Shown: piece after piece, positions 35,980 through 48,185 of the stretch | How the letters are laid out: each line of letters starts with the position of its first letter | Numbering within the stretch: the stretch's first letter is position 1 | Assembly: GCA_910574455.1 (NCBI GenBank) | Contig: CAJSYZ010000002.1 | Span: 3,249,671-3,313,670 of the forward strand | Direction of reading: 5' to 3' | DNA from: Trichaptum fuscoviolaceum | Taxonomy: Eukaryota; Basidiomycota; Agaricomycetes; Hymenochaetales; Trichaptaceae | Length of the DNA: 64,000 bases | Notes under the pieces: generated by a model | What the model was told of the DNA's origin: nothing | The model's database searches: none | What the model saw: only the letters and a program-made list of their open reading frames with translations | Made by a program: the position numbers and the translations under genes

Positions 35980-38473
35980 TCACACCTTCAGCCACTTGCG
36001 TCCTCCCCATCCAACGAGACGCGCGAATAGCTCATCACGTCCACCAACCCACTGAAACTTCTCCTCTACTATCTCAGTCCCAGCATTCGCTTCCGTGCTC
36101 GTCGTCCCTTGCACTTCTCTAGCCCTCTCCCATTTCACACTGATTCCGGGGACGGCTCCGATGCCGATCTTCTTGACGCCCCGCATGCTCGTGAGCGCCA
36201 CTTCAAGTTTCGGGCGCGGAGATGTCACGGGCGTGTAGAGCAACATCGAAGACGTCAGCACCAGTAGCCCGGGTGATGCCTTTTGGTAGGCGAGGAAAGC
36301 TATTCATTAAAAGTTGTCAGATAGGGGAAGCGACAGTGTTCTTGGCACTTCTTACTGTGAGCATCAGTCTCTGCTGCGGTGTCCTGCGCTGCTCCTGGTT
36401 GACGGGTGACATTGACATTTTCCTGAAAGAAAGTATCCGAGTTGGCTTAGAAGCACGAGAAATACCGAAGCACAAACCTGCTTCCTGTCAACCCAGGCTT
36501 TCACTGACGCTGCTTTTTGGCCCCACTTTCTCCAATCGATCTCCCGAGGCGGTGGCGACGTCTCTGGCTCTGGACTGGCTGATCTCTCTCCACTGGTTAC
36601 CTCTGCGTCTTCTGCGTCAGAAGTCACCTGCGAGTGCTGTCCGTCAACTTCTGTAGGTACAGACAGCTTCGACTTCTTGTTGGCATTCTTATGCTTCTTT
36701 TGGTTCTTTGGCTTTCTTTTCGCCACTGGTCGGATTTTTTCTCCGCGTGCGATGCGTTGTGAAATTAGCTCCATGGCATATTCTGCATCTGTGGGTGAAT
36801 TCTCGAACATTGGCGGTAGCCGCTCTCGATCTGCCGGAGGAAGTGTTGCGATAATCGGGACGACGTGCCAGAATAGAAAACCCAAAATGAACACCGCGAG
36901 CTTTACAATGTATTTCGTTGGAATCCAGGCGGTGAAGAATACTGAAAACGTGAGGATCTATGCAGTTCTCATTAGAAGTGATGGACTCCATCGATTTAAT
37001 TAGAATGCCTACAGCCGAATAAACTAGCGTGCTTTGAGGCTTCCTCCAAAGAAATATACTGAAAAAAAGTCAATAGGACAAACTCCAGAATGTGGATTTT
37101 GCTCACTTCTTAAGTCTCTCGTGGAAGTCGGCGAAGTCACTAAGAAGATGTAAAACGTCCCTTTTCACATCTTTATCTTCCTGACTTTCGTTTGGTTCAT
37201 CGAGCACAGTATCCTCGTTAGGTTCAAGGAGGCTGATGGCGGAATCGGACTTCATGGGCTCCTTACCTTTGAGCTTTTCTTTCTGGTGCTTCAGTTTTTG
37301 TTTATTTGATTTTGCAACAACACGAAAGAGCCGCCAGGCCTCCATAATTCCGGACGAAGGTGTACTGAGTCTAGTCTGTAGTTGATCGCCAAGCTCTTCT
37401 GCTTTAGCAACTTCCTGACGCCGTTCTCGAAGCTCTTGAAGGGTTGGATACGGCAAGATTTTCCGTCGTAAAAGGGCGAAAAGAATGCGACTGAATAATG
37501 CGGGTAGAAGCATGTCATGATACCACAGCGTCCAAAATAGCTTTCATCATACAGGATTATCAGATAATGAGCTACTAAAGGACATTATGCAATGATGAGA
37601 ACTCACTAAGCAGTACATCAAGCTCTTCCTCTTGTCCTTCCAAGTAGCAAGCGTAATCAGATGACGGAAAAAGGACGCATACGCAGCCTGAGTGACAAGG
37701 AACAGCCGTTGAGCAGCTATGCGAAAGCGGCCAATCGTGAACCTGTCCGGTCGTGGTCGTGCTGGCGGAAGACAGGGAAGAATGTAATTCTAATGGATGG
37801 GTTAGCGTAAGCAAAGCAGAGAAAGGAGAAGATTAGAACAAATGCGATGGTTTCCGATATGGATTGTTCAGGATTTCTCGGTATGGGACGGGCAGGTAGG
37901 TCAGGTGGCCCGGGATGAGACGCTTTAAACGTATCCCGGAACTCATTGTCAACTACGGATGATGATGCTGAAGGAGCTGCGATCTCCGTCACGTCGACCT
38001 TCGATGATTTCGCAGAAGATTGTTGCCCTAGTGTCCGCGACGAAGCGGGACTTTGTCGTGGTGCAGCCTGAGGTAGGACTACTTCGGAGACATACTAGGG
38101 TGAGATGTTTGAGCCCCTGCTTGTCAATGAGCGATGGGCAACATCCATGGCTTACGTCCGAGAACAGCCCAAGAAAACGCTCTATTTCCTCATCATCGTA
38201 GAGACGCCTGAGCTCTGCTTCAGATAGCTCGCTCTCATTTGCAGTTCGAGGAACAGCCGAGCCTGACGAAGGTAAGGGAGATGAGGCAGGCGAAAGCAAA
38301 ACGTTGCCTGGTGAAAGAGCTTCCGACTGCGTGGTGTCGTTGCTTAATGAGTTCGAACTTTCATGGCTCAGCAAGTCGTCTGACGCTGTAGGCAGGGATC
38401 CGGTAACGACCTCAGAGGAACTGGGTGTTTGCACGGTTATTTGAGGTCTGTGTGGGAGATTCTCTTCCGCCAT
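35980..38473 (-). CDS. Fungal multi-pass membrane protein, possibly DUF3292
   Basis: A multi-exon gene starting MAEENLPHRPQITVQTPSS. After a Ser/Pro-rich N terminus come LSEAELRRLYDDEEIERFLG and hydrophobic stretches ISETIAFVLIFSFLCFAY and FILGFLFWHVVPIIATLPPA. A central helix-rich part contains YPTLQELRERRQEVAKAEEL. The segment TLPPADRERLPPMFENSPTD, continuing AEYAMELISQRIARGEK, is what I recall from fungal DUF3292 proteins. A Lys-rich linker follows, and the C-terminal domain contains SMRGVKKIGIGAVPGISVKW and EKFQWVGGRDELFARLVGWG. The C-terminal strand pattern is GRAM/PH-like. Function is unknown; an endomembrane location is inferred. The family name is from memory. Confidence 0.6.
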
Positions 38474-38897
38474 GGCTTGCAGAGTGCAATTGTTGTATGG
38501 GAAGGAATAAGAGGGATGGAGTCAGGCAAGTCGTGCGCTTTCATATACATACATTTTGCCAGCAAGTAAGTTGGTATGCTTGCAGGGAGTGCTAATGACA
38601 TCATGATATATACCGGCTAGGGCCGGTCCATAGTATATGTAATACTGTACTATTACTATTACTACTATGTAGTACAGCTTCGACATTTCTGAAAGGTCTG
38701 AATACTGCAACTGTCTGCGGACGCACAGAACAGTGAACAAGTCTCCATTTCTACATATATTACCAAGTATCACTTCAACACTAGGAAAGAAATGGTGTCG
38801 TTGGACGAACCCGTGAATCCCAGATAGTAGGACGTCCGCGAGTCCGGGGCCTTCAAAGGCAACAAGTCCCTTGGTCGTAGTAGCCTCGCCGTAGCCA
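38474..38897. other. Intergenic, 424 bp
   Basis: Between the membrane protein start and the LYR gene stop on the minus strand. A short ATT/ACT-rich run lies near 38641-38670. No gene seen. Confidence 0.55.
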
Positions 38898-39243
38898 TTA
38901 CCGCATAGGCAGGACGTGTTTTATTTCTCTTCGAAGCGTGGATAACAAAGTCTGTATTTTTTCCTGACAAGTAGCTGTTAGTATGTGTTCCGGACTTTTC
39001 TCCAAGCAAAACCTACCACATCGTGAACATGCCTATTTCTGTCTATCTCCCCACGAATCCATTGCACTGTCTCTTTCCTTGCAGTGGGGTCTGGTATATC
39101 TGGGACGAATGACAACACGCGGTTAACACGAGCCTCTCTATTAATTATTCCGAAGTCGACTCACGGCGAGAAGCGCGAATGGCAAATCTGTACAGACTCA
39201 ACACCTCAGCCTTGAGAATGAAGTGTTTGAGAGTCAATTGCAT
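38898..39243 (-). CDS. LYR-motif protein, LYRM2-like
   Basis: A tiny three-exon gene (39165-39243, 39017-39099, 38898-38963) encoding 75 residues. Phases match: 79 + 83 + 66 nt. It reads MQLTLKHFILKAEVLSLYRF, IRASRHIPDPTARKETVQWI, then RGEIDRNRHVHDVEKIQTLL and ends EIKHVLPMR. The LYR tripeptide, the downstream WIR and the charged helix match LYRM2-type Complex1_LYR proteins, small mitochondrial factors that work with acyl carrier protein in complex assembly. The second intron has a perfect TACTAAC branch site. A longer open frame at 38770-39009 is a shadow in another frame. The gene is divergent from the + gene at 39465, 221 bp away. Confidence 0.85.
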
Positions 39244-39464
39244 ATACTGCCACTAGCAAGAACACAAAGACGAAGAACAAGAGATGAAGTATGGAATATT
39301 TTCGTTACGTGGCCACTGGCAACTTGAAGGGCGCGCGGCAAGGCCTCAACTTCAAACGGATGCCCGAAATGTATAATTGAACCCCCGCCGCCGACTCGTC
39401 AACTTATTTTCGTCCCACCGCCACCGATTCCGCCTACTAAAACCACGACCACGACACACTTCAG

Positions 39465-42400
39465 ATGGAAGAAACAGCTACTGAAAAACAACAATTGACC
39501 TCACAACATGAGCAAGCTACAGAAGCACTCGCCGCCAAGCTTGAAAGCATGGACTTGGAAAGCTCCGGTGACGCGCAAGTCCAGGCAACCTCAAGCAAGG
39601 CAGAAGAAACAAACCCTCGACGACTCATAGTTTATTCACGAAAACAAATCCTTTATCTCAGCAAATCCCCTCTAGTCAAACCTCCAGATGGAATGCCCTC
39701 GTTTAAGAGCTGGTTTGGGTCCGTTGCTACGGCATTCCTTGGGGACACTATTCTCACTAGATGTTTTACAGTGAACTCAGCGAACAAACCCTCGCATCAT
39801 CGAAGAAGGAGGCTGAGTCCACGGGAGTAAACGGAAATGGACGCGACAGACGGTACGTTTCTTATTTTTGCAACGCTGTGCGCTTGTTATAGATGAGCTT
39901 GATATCATGGATTTCCAGGTACCGACGGGATGCTGAAGAAGGCGGTATGGACTTACTTTCCAACATTACCTTCTATCTTTGCTGAATGATATAAAGATGC
40001 AACGTCGAGGCCACCTTTCCGAGCTGGACTGTCTCAACCCTCGCAAATGGGCAACTTCAAGCACCAGCCTCTGCGCGGCACTGATCGGGACAAGGACCGC
40101 GACCGTGATACAGGAGATCTGCGCTCGGTAAGAGGTCAGAGGCTTTTCGTTGATGTTGTTGCTGATGCTGGTTTCGTGCAGCTATCCGACAAGTACGACC
40201 GAGAGCGTAGTCGCGGGGATCGCTTGGGTCTGCCTTCTCACTCGACCGTTTTACGCACCACCCGTGACAGAGATTCAGCACCACACCTTAATACAGGTGC
40301 ATTCAAAGTTATTTTTTCATGTTAATTTCGATGTACTGACTTACTTCATTTTGTCATTGCCACGAAAGAACGGGAACCTCAACGATCGACGAACAAGAAG
40401 AGAAACGGGGAGAGCAGTGAGGATTGGCGTCGAGGTTCGCGTTCGCTGGAATTATGTACTGAAGTGAATGCTGATGATGCTCCAGGTGCCGAGCCTACCC
40501 GTGCGGGGCGTGATGAGCGTATGTCTTGTTCACCTCTACCTACTTCAGTCTGTGAATTATCAAGTGCTAATTGTTCACCATAATTTGCACGCATTAGACC
40601 ATGCCAGACGTGATCGGGACGATCGGGAACGACCCCGAGACTCATCAAGGCAGCGTGAGCGTGACAGCCCACCTGCGACCCGACGAGAGCGCGACGACCG
40701 TGAACGAAGCGATAGGCGGGACCGGGACCGGGACCGGGATGACCATCGTGAGTTCACCAGACGAGAACGTGACAGGGATAGGTTCCCCGAGGTGGAGGAA
40801 GATTCGAGACGGTGGCGCGACGACGGTAAACGGGAGGAAAGACTGGCATCTCGACGTGACAAGGACCGTGACCGCAGTCGGGAGCCTGGAGAACGGGACC
40901 GCGATATCAAGGATGGATGGACTACGACCGAAGATTCGCGTGGGAAACGCGGAGGACGCGAGCGACGGTACGACGAAGGACGCGACAAGGACGACAGAAG
41001 GGAGAAAGAGAAAGAGCCCGCCTGGATGGATGCGTATGTCCCGCCATCTACTTCCGGCGGTATCTTGGGCGGTAAGGGAGCCGAGGGGGAGGTTGACAGC
41101 ATTCAGGCGTGGAAGAAGGACATGAAGGAGCGCGAGATGAAGTCAAAGGGTCTTACGGTTGAGAGCCCTGAAAATCCTTCAGCTGGTGCGAGTAAAGCTC
41201 AGGCGGCCGAGGAGACGCCTGCCCCTGTTCCTGCTACGGCCACTGCATCTCAGGCCAATCAACCTCTCGATGAGATTCAGATGTTCAAGCTTATGATGAA
41301 ACAAGAAGAACAGAAACGCGCTGCTAAGTCCGACGAGTCTGGTGCTGATGGCTCTGCCCAAGTCACGACTGCTATTCTCCGGAAGCCCGAAAATGGTGTT
41401 CCTGGCTTATTGCGTATCCGTGAGGGGCGTTCACCTGTTCCAGGGTCTGAAGGTATGCATGCTTCCGTAGCCATCATATGTCTTATAACTCAGTAATTTA
41501 CCAAGTTCTTCAAGGTCAAAAGTCTTTGCCCGATGCGGCATCTGCAGCCACTGCAAAGAATGCAGGACTATTATACGAGAATGGACCTTCATCGAAGATA
41601 TCTGCACCGACGTCGTCGAGTGTATCACCCTCTCCTGCTGCTGCGCTAGGAGCTACTCCAAACTTACCTTCTTCCTTCGTACCACCTTCACAACTTTTGG
41701 CTCAACTCACAGGCAAAATCGAATCAACGGGTCCACGCTTGCTTAATCTTCGTCCACCGGGAGAGCAGAACGACAACCAACCGCCGAGGGAGACCGTCTC
41801 TCCATCTGTGCCCTTCGAGCCTCCTCGTCAGTCTAGACTTTTGGCTTTCGGTGCCCAGAACTCCAAGAACGCAAACCAGAGCCTTCAAGGATCTTCTGCC
41901 CAACCGCGACTCCCCCAACAGGCTATCGATCCTTTGTATCCTAATAATCACAGAGCTTCTGCCTCCCCCGTATTCCATACTGTTCCTCAGCAGGTGCTCT
42001 TGGACAGATCTGGCGTTCACCCTAACATGACCCAAGGGCAATTCGACGGCAACATAATGCGTGGTAACATTGAGAACGCCCCGCGCCACCGAAACTTTGA
42101 CAACGGGATTCACCCAGGGTTCCCTCAACACGAAGGACAGCGTTCAAACTACCTGGCTGAAGGTAGCAGAGAGTCTGCTCTACTTGCCAATCAACTGGAT
42201 TCGATGCGTGCTGGACCTACTATCTCTTTATCTAACATCAATGATCGCGGTGGATTTCCGCTTCAGCAGGAAAGCATGCATATATCTGATCTTCGTGTCG
42301 GTAATCCTACTCCACCTTCGGGCTTTGGTGCAGCAAGCCCGGTGAACACATTCGATGGTCAGTCAGGGGGTGCCTACTCCACTGGAAAGGGAAGCCGAAT

Positions 42401-43592
42401 GGCAAAACATTTCGAGAAGACGAGAGATACCAATCCTCAAGGTAGTGGACGCGGACAAACTCCAATGCTAACACCTAATGGGTCGGTCCATTTGAGACAG
42501 GAGTCACAGGGAATGGGCAACGCTATCGAGGGTCGCAATCTGACAGACTTGCTCAACATGCTAAACCATTCTGCTCAGGTTAGCGAAATTTACCTGTTCT
42601 GTTTACTTATACTCATCTACCCGTAGCTCCAGCAGCGACACCAGCAGATGCCGGGTGCTCAGAACCAACCACTCCCTCAACAATCTCTGCAGATGGGGCC
42701 CCCCAATAACTTCAGCCGACATATCCCATTCAACGAACCGGACGATGGTCGCTTTGCTCCCGATGGCTTGGTTCCAGGGCTGCGACCGGCTAGTCATTTG
42801 GCAAGGAACAGGGAGACGATGAATGGACCCGGTTTCTCAGGACCTCTGGAGGACATAGTCCCCTTCAATGGCCGACTGCCACCCCAGCAACGCGCTGGTG
42901 TCGAGCAACTTTTCTCCGGTCCGAACGCACAATTCAACCAAGGCCTGAATGGAGGGCGAGGAATGGGCGGCTTCCAGCAACCTCCGATCCGTGGGGGACC
43001 GTCACCGATCGGCAACTTCAATGCTGTGCAAGGACCACAACAGCGAATGCCACCTGGGCTGGCCAACTTGGGCGGCCGGCCACCACACGATGCTTCTCTC
43101 TTTGTGGGCGGCAATCCGGGTAACTTTGGCGTGCCCACCCAAAATTTGCACGGCGGACTCCAGAACATCAATTCACCGCAAGCGCTTGCGCAGCTGCAGA
43201 ATGCGGGATTGGGGCTTGCTGGTAACCAAGGACAAATGCGCGGTGGGCAAGGCCAAGGCGGGCAGTTTGGGTTGCCGATGGGCAATGCGCTGAATGCGGC
43301 GGACTTCCGTGGCGGTCCTGGTGGCCTTGGGCCCAATCCTCTCCTTGGGCTGGGAGGACCCAACATCAATGCAGTCCGCGGTATGGCTGGCCTCAACCCT
43401 CAGCAGCTCCAAGGGCCAGGACAGCTTCCCCCGAACATGGGCTTGCGCCAGCAGCAGCAACACCCAATGCCACCTCCTCACTTGATGCAGCAGTCGATAC
43501 CTTCGCAGCTACAGCAGCAGGGTCTCGTCGGCGGGCAGCACAACCCTAATGACCTCATGGCCTTGCTTATGGGTGGCTCTCACCGCGAGTAA
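39465..43592 (+). CDS. Putative eIF4E-binding, RNA-associated protein
   Basis: A long multi-exon gene. The N terminus has RRLIVYSRKQILYLSKSPLV, where Y-S-R-K-Q-I-L resembles the eIF4E-binding motif Tyr-x4-Leu-hydrophobic with Ile at the Leu position. It is followed by PDGMPSFKSWFGELSEQTLA. Next come long Arg/Asp/Glu mixed-charge tracts (40080-41000), then EPAWMDAYVPPSTSGGILGG and SIQAWKKDMKEREMKSKGL. The remainder is low-complexity, rich in Asn, Gln, Pro and Gly, ending NPNDLMALLMGGSHRE. The layout (short 4E motif, charged and prion-like disorder) suits a 4E-T-like translational repressor or P-body component. That role is inferred; no folded domain is visible. Several short introns interrupt the first 1.7 kb; another lies near 42579-42626. 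Confidence 0.65.
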
Positions 43593-46500
43593 TTTCATGA
43601 TTAGACTCGTTATGCGAGAGTTGCCACTAACACAACCTCTCTTCCAAGCTTTCCTTTAAGATCCATGGGCATTCTTGACCTCTTTAGTACTGCATACTAG
43701 TTTTTCCTTTTTCACTCGTCACGTACTTCTCACATCCGTACATTCATTTTTTTGTCCTTCCGTATTTGTGTATTAACAAACTCTCGTACGCTACTCTGAT
43801 ATGCGCATTTAGTTCTTTCTCTTGGTCTGTTCGCGCGCTCGTTAGCTCGTGCCTAATTCTCCACGCTAGAATACCTGGAGCGATATTGAAAATAATCGGG
43901 TGTCTACAGCTTCTGATGGTGTGAGCACGCGTGTGTTTGATGATCCTGAGAACGACGATCCGTGTTAACTGAAACAAGTATCTTCAGATAATCAAGATGA
44001 AGATAATGGTACAAGATAAAGACATAGCGTCCGCTTTCTCTACTACAAGAATGTTACTTTACCTTGGCCATGAAGTTTAGTGCTGTGCTTGGATGAAATC
44101 CTCGTGACAGTCATTTCCGAGGTGGGACGTCCTTATACCGAATCTATACCTGATTTAGGTATAAAATCTCCGCATCCATCACAAGAACTCACTCTACAAA
44201 TTGCAATCTGTCAAAGCCACACGAGAAGCAAACGTGCGGATAATCTTAATGTTCTGCATTGAGTTTTGTGTGCTAATTCTAAAAAACTCGTACTCTGTAT
44301 GTTCCTGCGGTGATCTCTGCCGATCCATATGAAACAGAAGAAAACATAAAACATGTCTTGATTCGGTGAGCCGATGATCTGCCCGGGTTGTCCCGACGGT
44401 TGAAATGCGTTCCGTAAACAAGGACTGCGAGAGCCGAGGCTCGGTGACGTCACGCTTAATTGTCTATTTGTAGTCTCCTTTGTTTCGGATCGCGGCTTTA
44501 AGCGATCGGACGATCCGCTCGTCCAATCAGGTTGTGACAAATGTCATAAGACAGAGTTGGGTATATGCGCTCACAATTCAAATTCAAATTTCTAATGCTC
44601 GTATGTATGAGATTGAAAAGTATTGAGAATGATTGATCTGAAGCCCATCTGGCATTCCGGACAACACTGGCATTATGAGTTCAGTCAAGACACCACTGGC
44701 AAGAGAGCTGACTTGTTGACAGTTGGTGATAGAGAAGTTATCCCCGAACGTCAATAATTTGACGCGAATAAGGCCCATATGAAGTCATATGTTTTATTAC
44801 TTATTTACGTCTTCATCACTAATTGCAACTTAGCACGAGTCGTGAGTCGCTGAAGGTCGCATTTCGCCGATCGCGGTGTACCTCCGGTCGGATTTTACTC
44901 AAGTAAGTACAAGGACGTGGGCGCTAATCGTGAGCACTACGTACCTTTTCGATGAAATTTCATCGGTATTATTTGCGAAGTTTGTAATAAACGTCTTACA
45001 GTGTCCGGTTAACTAACTAGATCATGATTGTTGGAAATCATGGATGTATTCATTGGCTGTGTTTAATGGCTGTACCTCCCTTTGAATATGATCCGACTCC
45101 TTGTTAACCCGATGGACTCCTCGGCGCCGTCCGCGATGCGACAGGATAATCACCCACAGCAAATGCATACAATGGGGTAATCGAGGGAGCAGTAATGAGC
45201 GCTGGGGTATGGGCGGAGATAGACCAGTCTATGAATGATAGGTAGATTGGTCGGTTCGCTCTTCGTCGACTTCTGATGGGAACAATACACGCTTGTCTGA
45301 TCCACTCAGTCGCCTCCGGATTTATGAGAAACTGACCTCCGTTCGTCTGCTAATGCGCGACTGTATCATACCCCGGACTTGTGTGACTCTGGCGGTGTGT
45401 ATAGCATACAGTGTTCAGGGCCTGAAACTATGAGGGATAGGTCCCGGAGGTAGGGTGTGATCGTTCGTCGCGAGGGTTTTTTTTTCTATTGACGGGAGCA
45501 GTGGGCGTTTATAGAACTGAACGAAAGGTTCTTACCTTTTTAGCTTAAGAAGTCTGTGTATCTTCCCATCCATTGAGAAGACCCCATGGCAAGGCCAGAG
45601 CTGTGGCCGCACTAAACACACATGGAGTAGAGAAAAGATCGTCTTCGACGTTTGTGACGCCCGGCTAGAACAAACTGGCATCTGAAGGGAACGTTAATCA
45701 AGAGGATGGATGAAATTCCACGCAAGATGCGAACGCAAAGTCGGATTAGTCTTTCGGAAATGCAGACCATATGGGATAGGAAAGGCTTGACATGATGTAT
45801 GTAAGTAAGGCTGGGAGTGATGTAAGTACAAGGATGGATATAAAGCAAACGGACTAGATAAACGCGCCTTGTACGCAATCGACTCGGTTGGATGATTGTG
45901 ACTGATGAAAGGGCTTCGTCGACGCTGGCAGGTATATTGCTCTCGAGACTGTTTCCACGCTGGAATGGATGTCTCGGCGCCATCGTGGCATCGAGCTCGT
46001 TAGTTTAAGCGCGGATGCCCGGACGGCAAGCACGTAGTACCTAGGGTCCGCCAGATCGTTCAAGTTGATAACCGGCACAGACACTCATTTTCCATCCCGA
46101 ACGTCCGAAGCTACAGGCCCACAGTCAAGATAAATGAGCGTTCCCCACAGATCTGCGTCCTATCTGGCCGTCTCCGTCCCGCAAACGACAGGTGCACAGC
46201 AGCGTCTTCCGCTGCAGAAATATTCGATAGCCCGCGTGTCTGGTAGGCGGGCGAGCTGAAACTGAAACGAGCTCGCAAACGAAAGTCGACGACATATGCG
46301 GTGGATGCGGAACGAGAGACACCAGATTGGGCATAAACGAAGGGTCGGCAGGGAAGATCAGATATTAGAAAAATGAAAGTTTGGCACATGTACCGAGAAT
46401 CCTGCCTGCAGGCAGGGAACGTGGTGTGAAGATACAATGCAGTCCAGCGTCAGGTCCGCTCGAGAGCATCTTAAGGGTAGAACACGCCTTCTGCGCGTTG

Positions 46501-47867
46501 TCTCTCGTCTAATCCCCTTTGTACAGCAGTTGTCCTACTGTTGATAACTGGCGTGAATTCGTTGCCAGTGCTCTTTTTCTCCATTCATCCCCCGCGCACG
46601 CTCGCCTTCTAGGACGCAACGTCGACGGTCCCGCACCCCTAATCACTCCTTCCCTTTTCTCTCCCCGACGACCTTGTTTCGCTCGTTCGAATCCAGGCGT
46701 CAATTGCGACCACGGACCCATCCAACGGCCCCGCCCCGCAATCCAACTCTTCGTTCAAAAAGTCTTTCATTAATATCTTCTTTTCTCTTGCATCGTCTTG
46801 CCGCCTGCCATCTTGCTATTGCTACTTAATCCTATCCCTTGCTACCGCCCGTGCAGCAGTCCGCCTGTTAATAAACTTGTGCTCAGGCCAGCGACCCCGA
46901 CTGCACTTAATCAAATTCACATTCGCTCGGAACCTTTCTGCTCGCCACAGCAATCTCGGACAAACTACCATCTGGCGCGGTGAGTCCCTTGCGGAGCGCA
47001 GGCTCGACGCTGCAGCGCGTGGAACGGAGAGCAAAGAAAACTGACAGGATCTGTATTTCGGACCGGTGCGATAGATCCGAATATTGAGGTTGACCAGAAG
47101 CCGGAACTGAGGACAGGACAGGACAAAGGAACTTGACGACGAGGTGGGTGTCGACGATGTGGCTGTTGACGACGGGGAGACGATGCTGACGACTTTGAGC
47201 AGAACTACTTACCTCGTGTCGAAGAGCCCCAGCGCCTAGAGTGAGTGCCATTGTCTCTGTTGCATAATACTGTTTCGCTACGTCATGTGCGGTGGCCGTC
47301 GAGGAACGTGTTTAGCCAGCTGCGTGACGCGTGACGTCGGTTTTCCCGAGGCGGAAACTCGCCGAGGCTGTGACAGAGGTGAAGAGAGCGAGGGCGGCAG
47401 GGGTGCGGGAAGGTGCTTCCAAATGGGGCCGTGATGGGTGTCGTCAGGCGCTGGGCGGTGCGTGCCGAGGCCGGCTGAGTATACTTCCTGATTTGGGAGT
47501 GTCAAGGTGGCCAAATCGATGTGAATGGCCCAAGGGTGTGATGGATCGAGATTTGAATGGCTCGGGCCCTTTCCTTATAGGTCGCTGCCTCGCTCTCTCG
47601 TTCTCTTCGTTCTCCCCCCTCCCTCCATTGTCTGTCGTCGCCGCCGTCACTGCTGTCCACGCAGTCCACGACGGCCACCAGCGTTCATCCCCACATCCTC
47701 ACGGTGACGCGGTGCAGACTGTCTCCCTTCTTCTCCCTTATAACGACCTCCTGGCATTCACGAGCTGCCTCTTATCTCACGTCTCTTTACCACCTTCATT
47801 ACAGACACACGTCTTGATACACTCTAGCCATCGCGCGCAATCCTCGCAATCCCGACACCCCGACTGT

Positions 47868-48022
47868 ATGCCTTTTGCATCGTCTTCGGTGAGTATCCGT
47901 ACTTTCAAGCTTGTGTTCTATTTTCGATTCTCTAGCTTGGCCATTTGAATCGCAACTTGTCCAGTCTGGGAGCGTGCACCTATAAGTGCCACTCGAGTCT
48001 GCAACTGCCTCTTGCCTCTTGA
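47868..48022 (+). promoter_or_regulatory. Upstream ORF 1 in the cyclin leader (possibly spliced)
   Basis: An ATG at 47868 begins MPFASSS and runs into a GTGAGT donor. Joining it to the CTCTAG acceptor just before 47937 gives a short frame that ends with TGA at 48020-48022. If this stretch is transcribed, it is a candidate upstream ORF before the cyclin start at 48186. Confidence 0.4.
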
Positions 48023-48048
48023 CCTCCACCCTTCTGTCTGTCTTCTGC

Positions 48049-48093
48049 ATGTCGAGCGCGTCTTCTTCGCTTGGTTTACAGCAGACTCATTGA
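48049..48093 (+). promoter_or_regulatory. Upstream ORF 2 in the cyclin leader
   Basis: ATG at 48049 and TGA at 48091-48093 enclose 14 codons (MSSASSSLGLQQTH). No other ATG lies between this uORF and the main start, 93 bp further on. If the leader starts upstream, ribosomes would meet it first. Confidence 0.5.
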
Positions 48094-48185
48094 GTGCTCA
48101 TTCCGCGTCGCGCCATTCTTGTCTCTTGACTTCTCTCTCTTTCAGCTTCACTACTTTACTCTGTATTCTTTTTACTCTATACACT

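Larger units (their letters stand above)
43593..48185. other. Long non-coding region upstream of the G1 cyclin
   Basis: 4.6 kb without a recognisable gene, several times the usual spacing in this window. Short open frames exist on both strands (for example 45854-46084 and 46111-46437, minus) but show no domain or splice support. From about 46500 to the cyclin start the + strand is markedly pyrimidine-rich, consistent with a long promoter and 5' leader. One ACGCGT lies at 47327-47332, directly followed by TGACGTC; another ACGCGT is at 43927-43932. Long regulatory DNA or a non-coding transcript are both possible. Confidence 0.55.

Noticed and set aside
38770..39009. 79-codon minus-strand frame
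   Set aside because: It is a different frame over the last exon and 3' region of the LYR gene; only the phase-0 splice gives a family match.
40575..41125. Long overlapping frames on both strands in the Arg/Asp repeat region
   Set aside because: They are shadows of the repetitive GAC/CGG-rich coding tract of the + gene.
42794..43396. 200-codon minus-strand Pro/Gly-rich frame
   Set aside because: Antisense shadow of the Gly/Gln/Pro-rich tail of the gene at 39465-43592.
45612..46437. Cluster of minus-strand open frames upstream of the cyclin
   Set aside because: Different frames without consistent splice sites or any domain; not supportable as a gene.
46681..46700. GTTCGAATCC resembling a tRNA T-arm
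   Set aside because: The flanking bases do not pair into a T stem and no acceptor or anticodon arm could be found.
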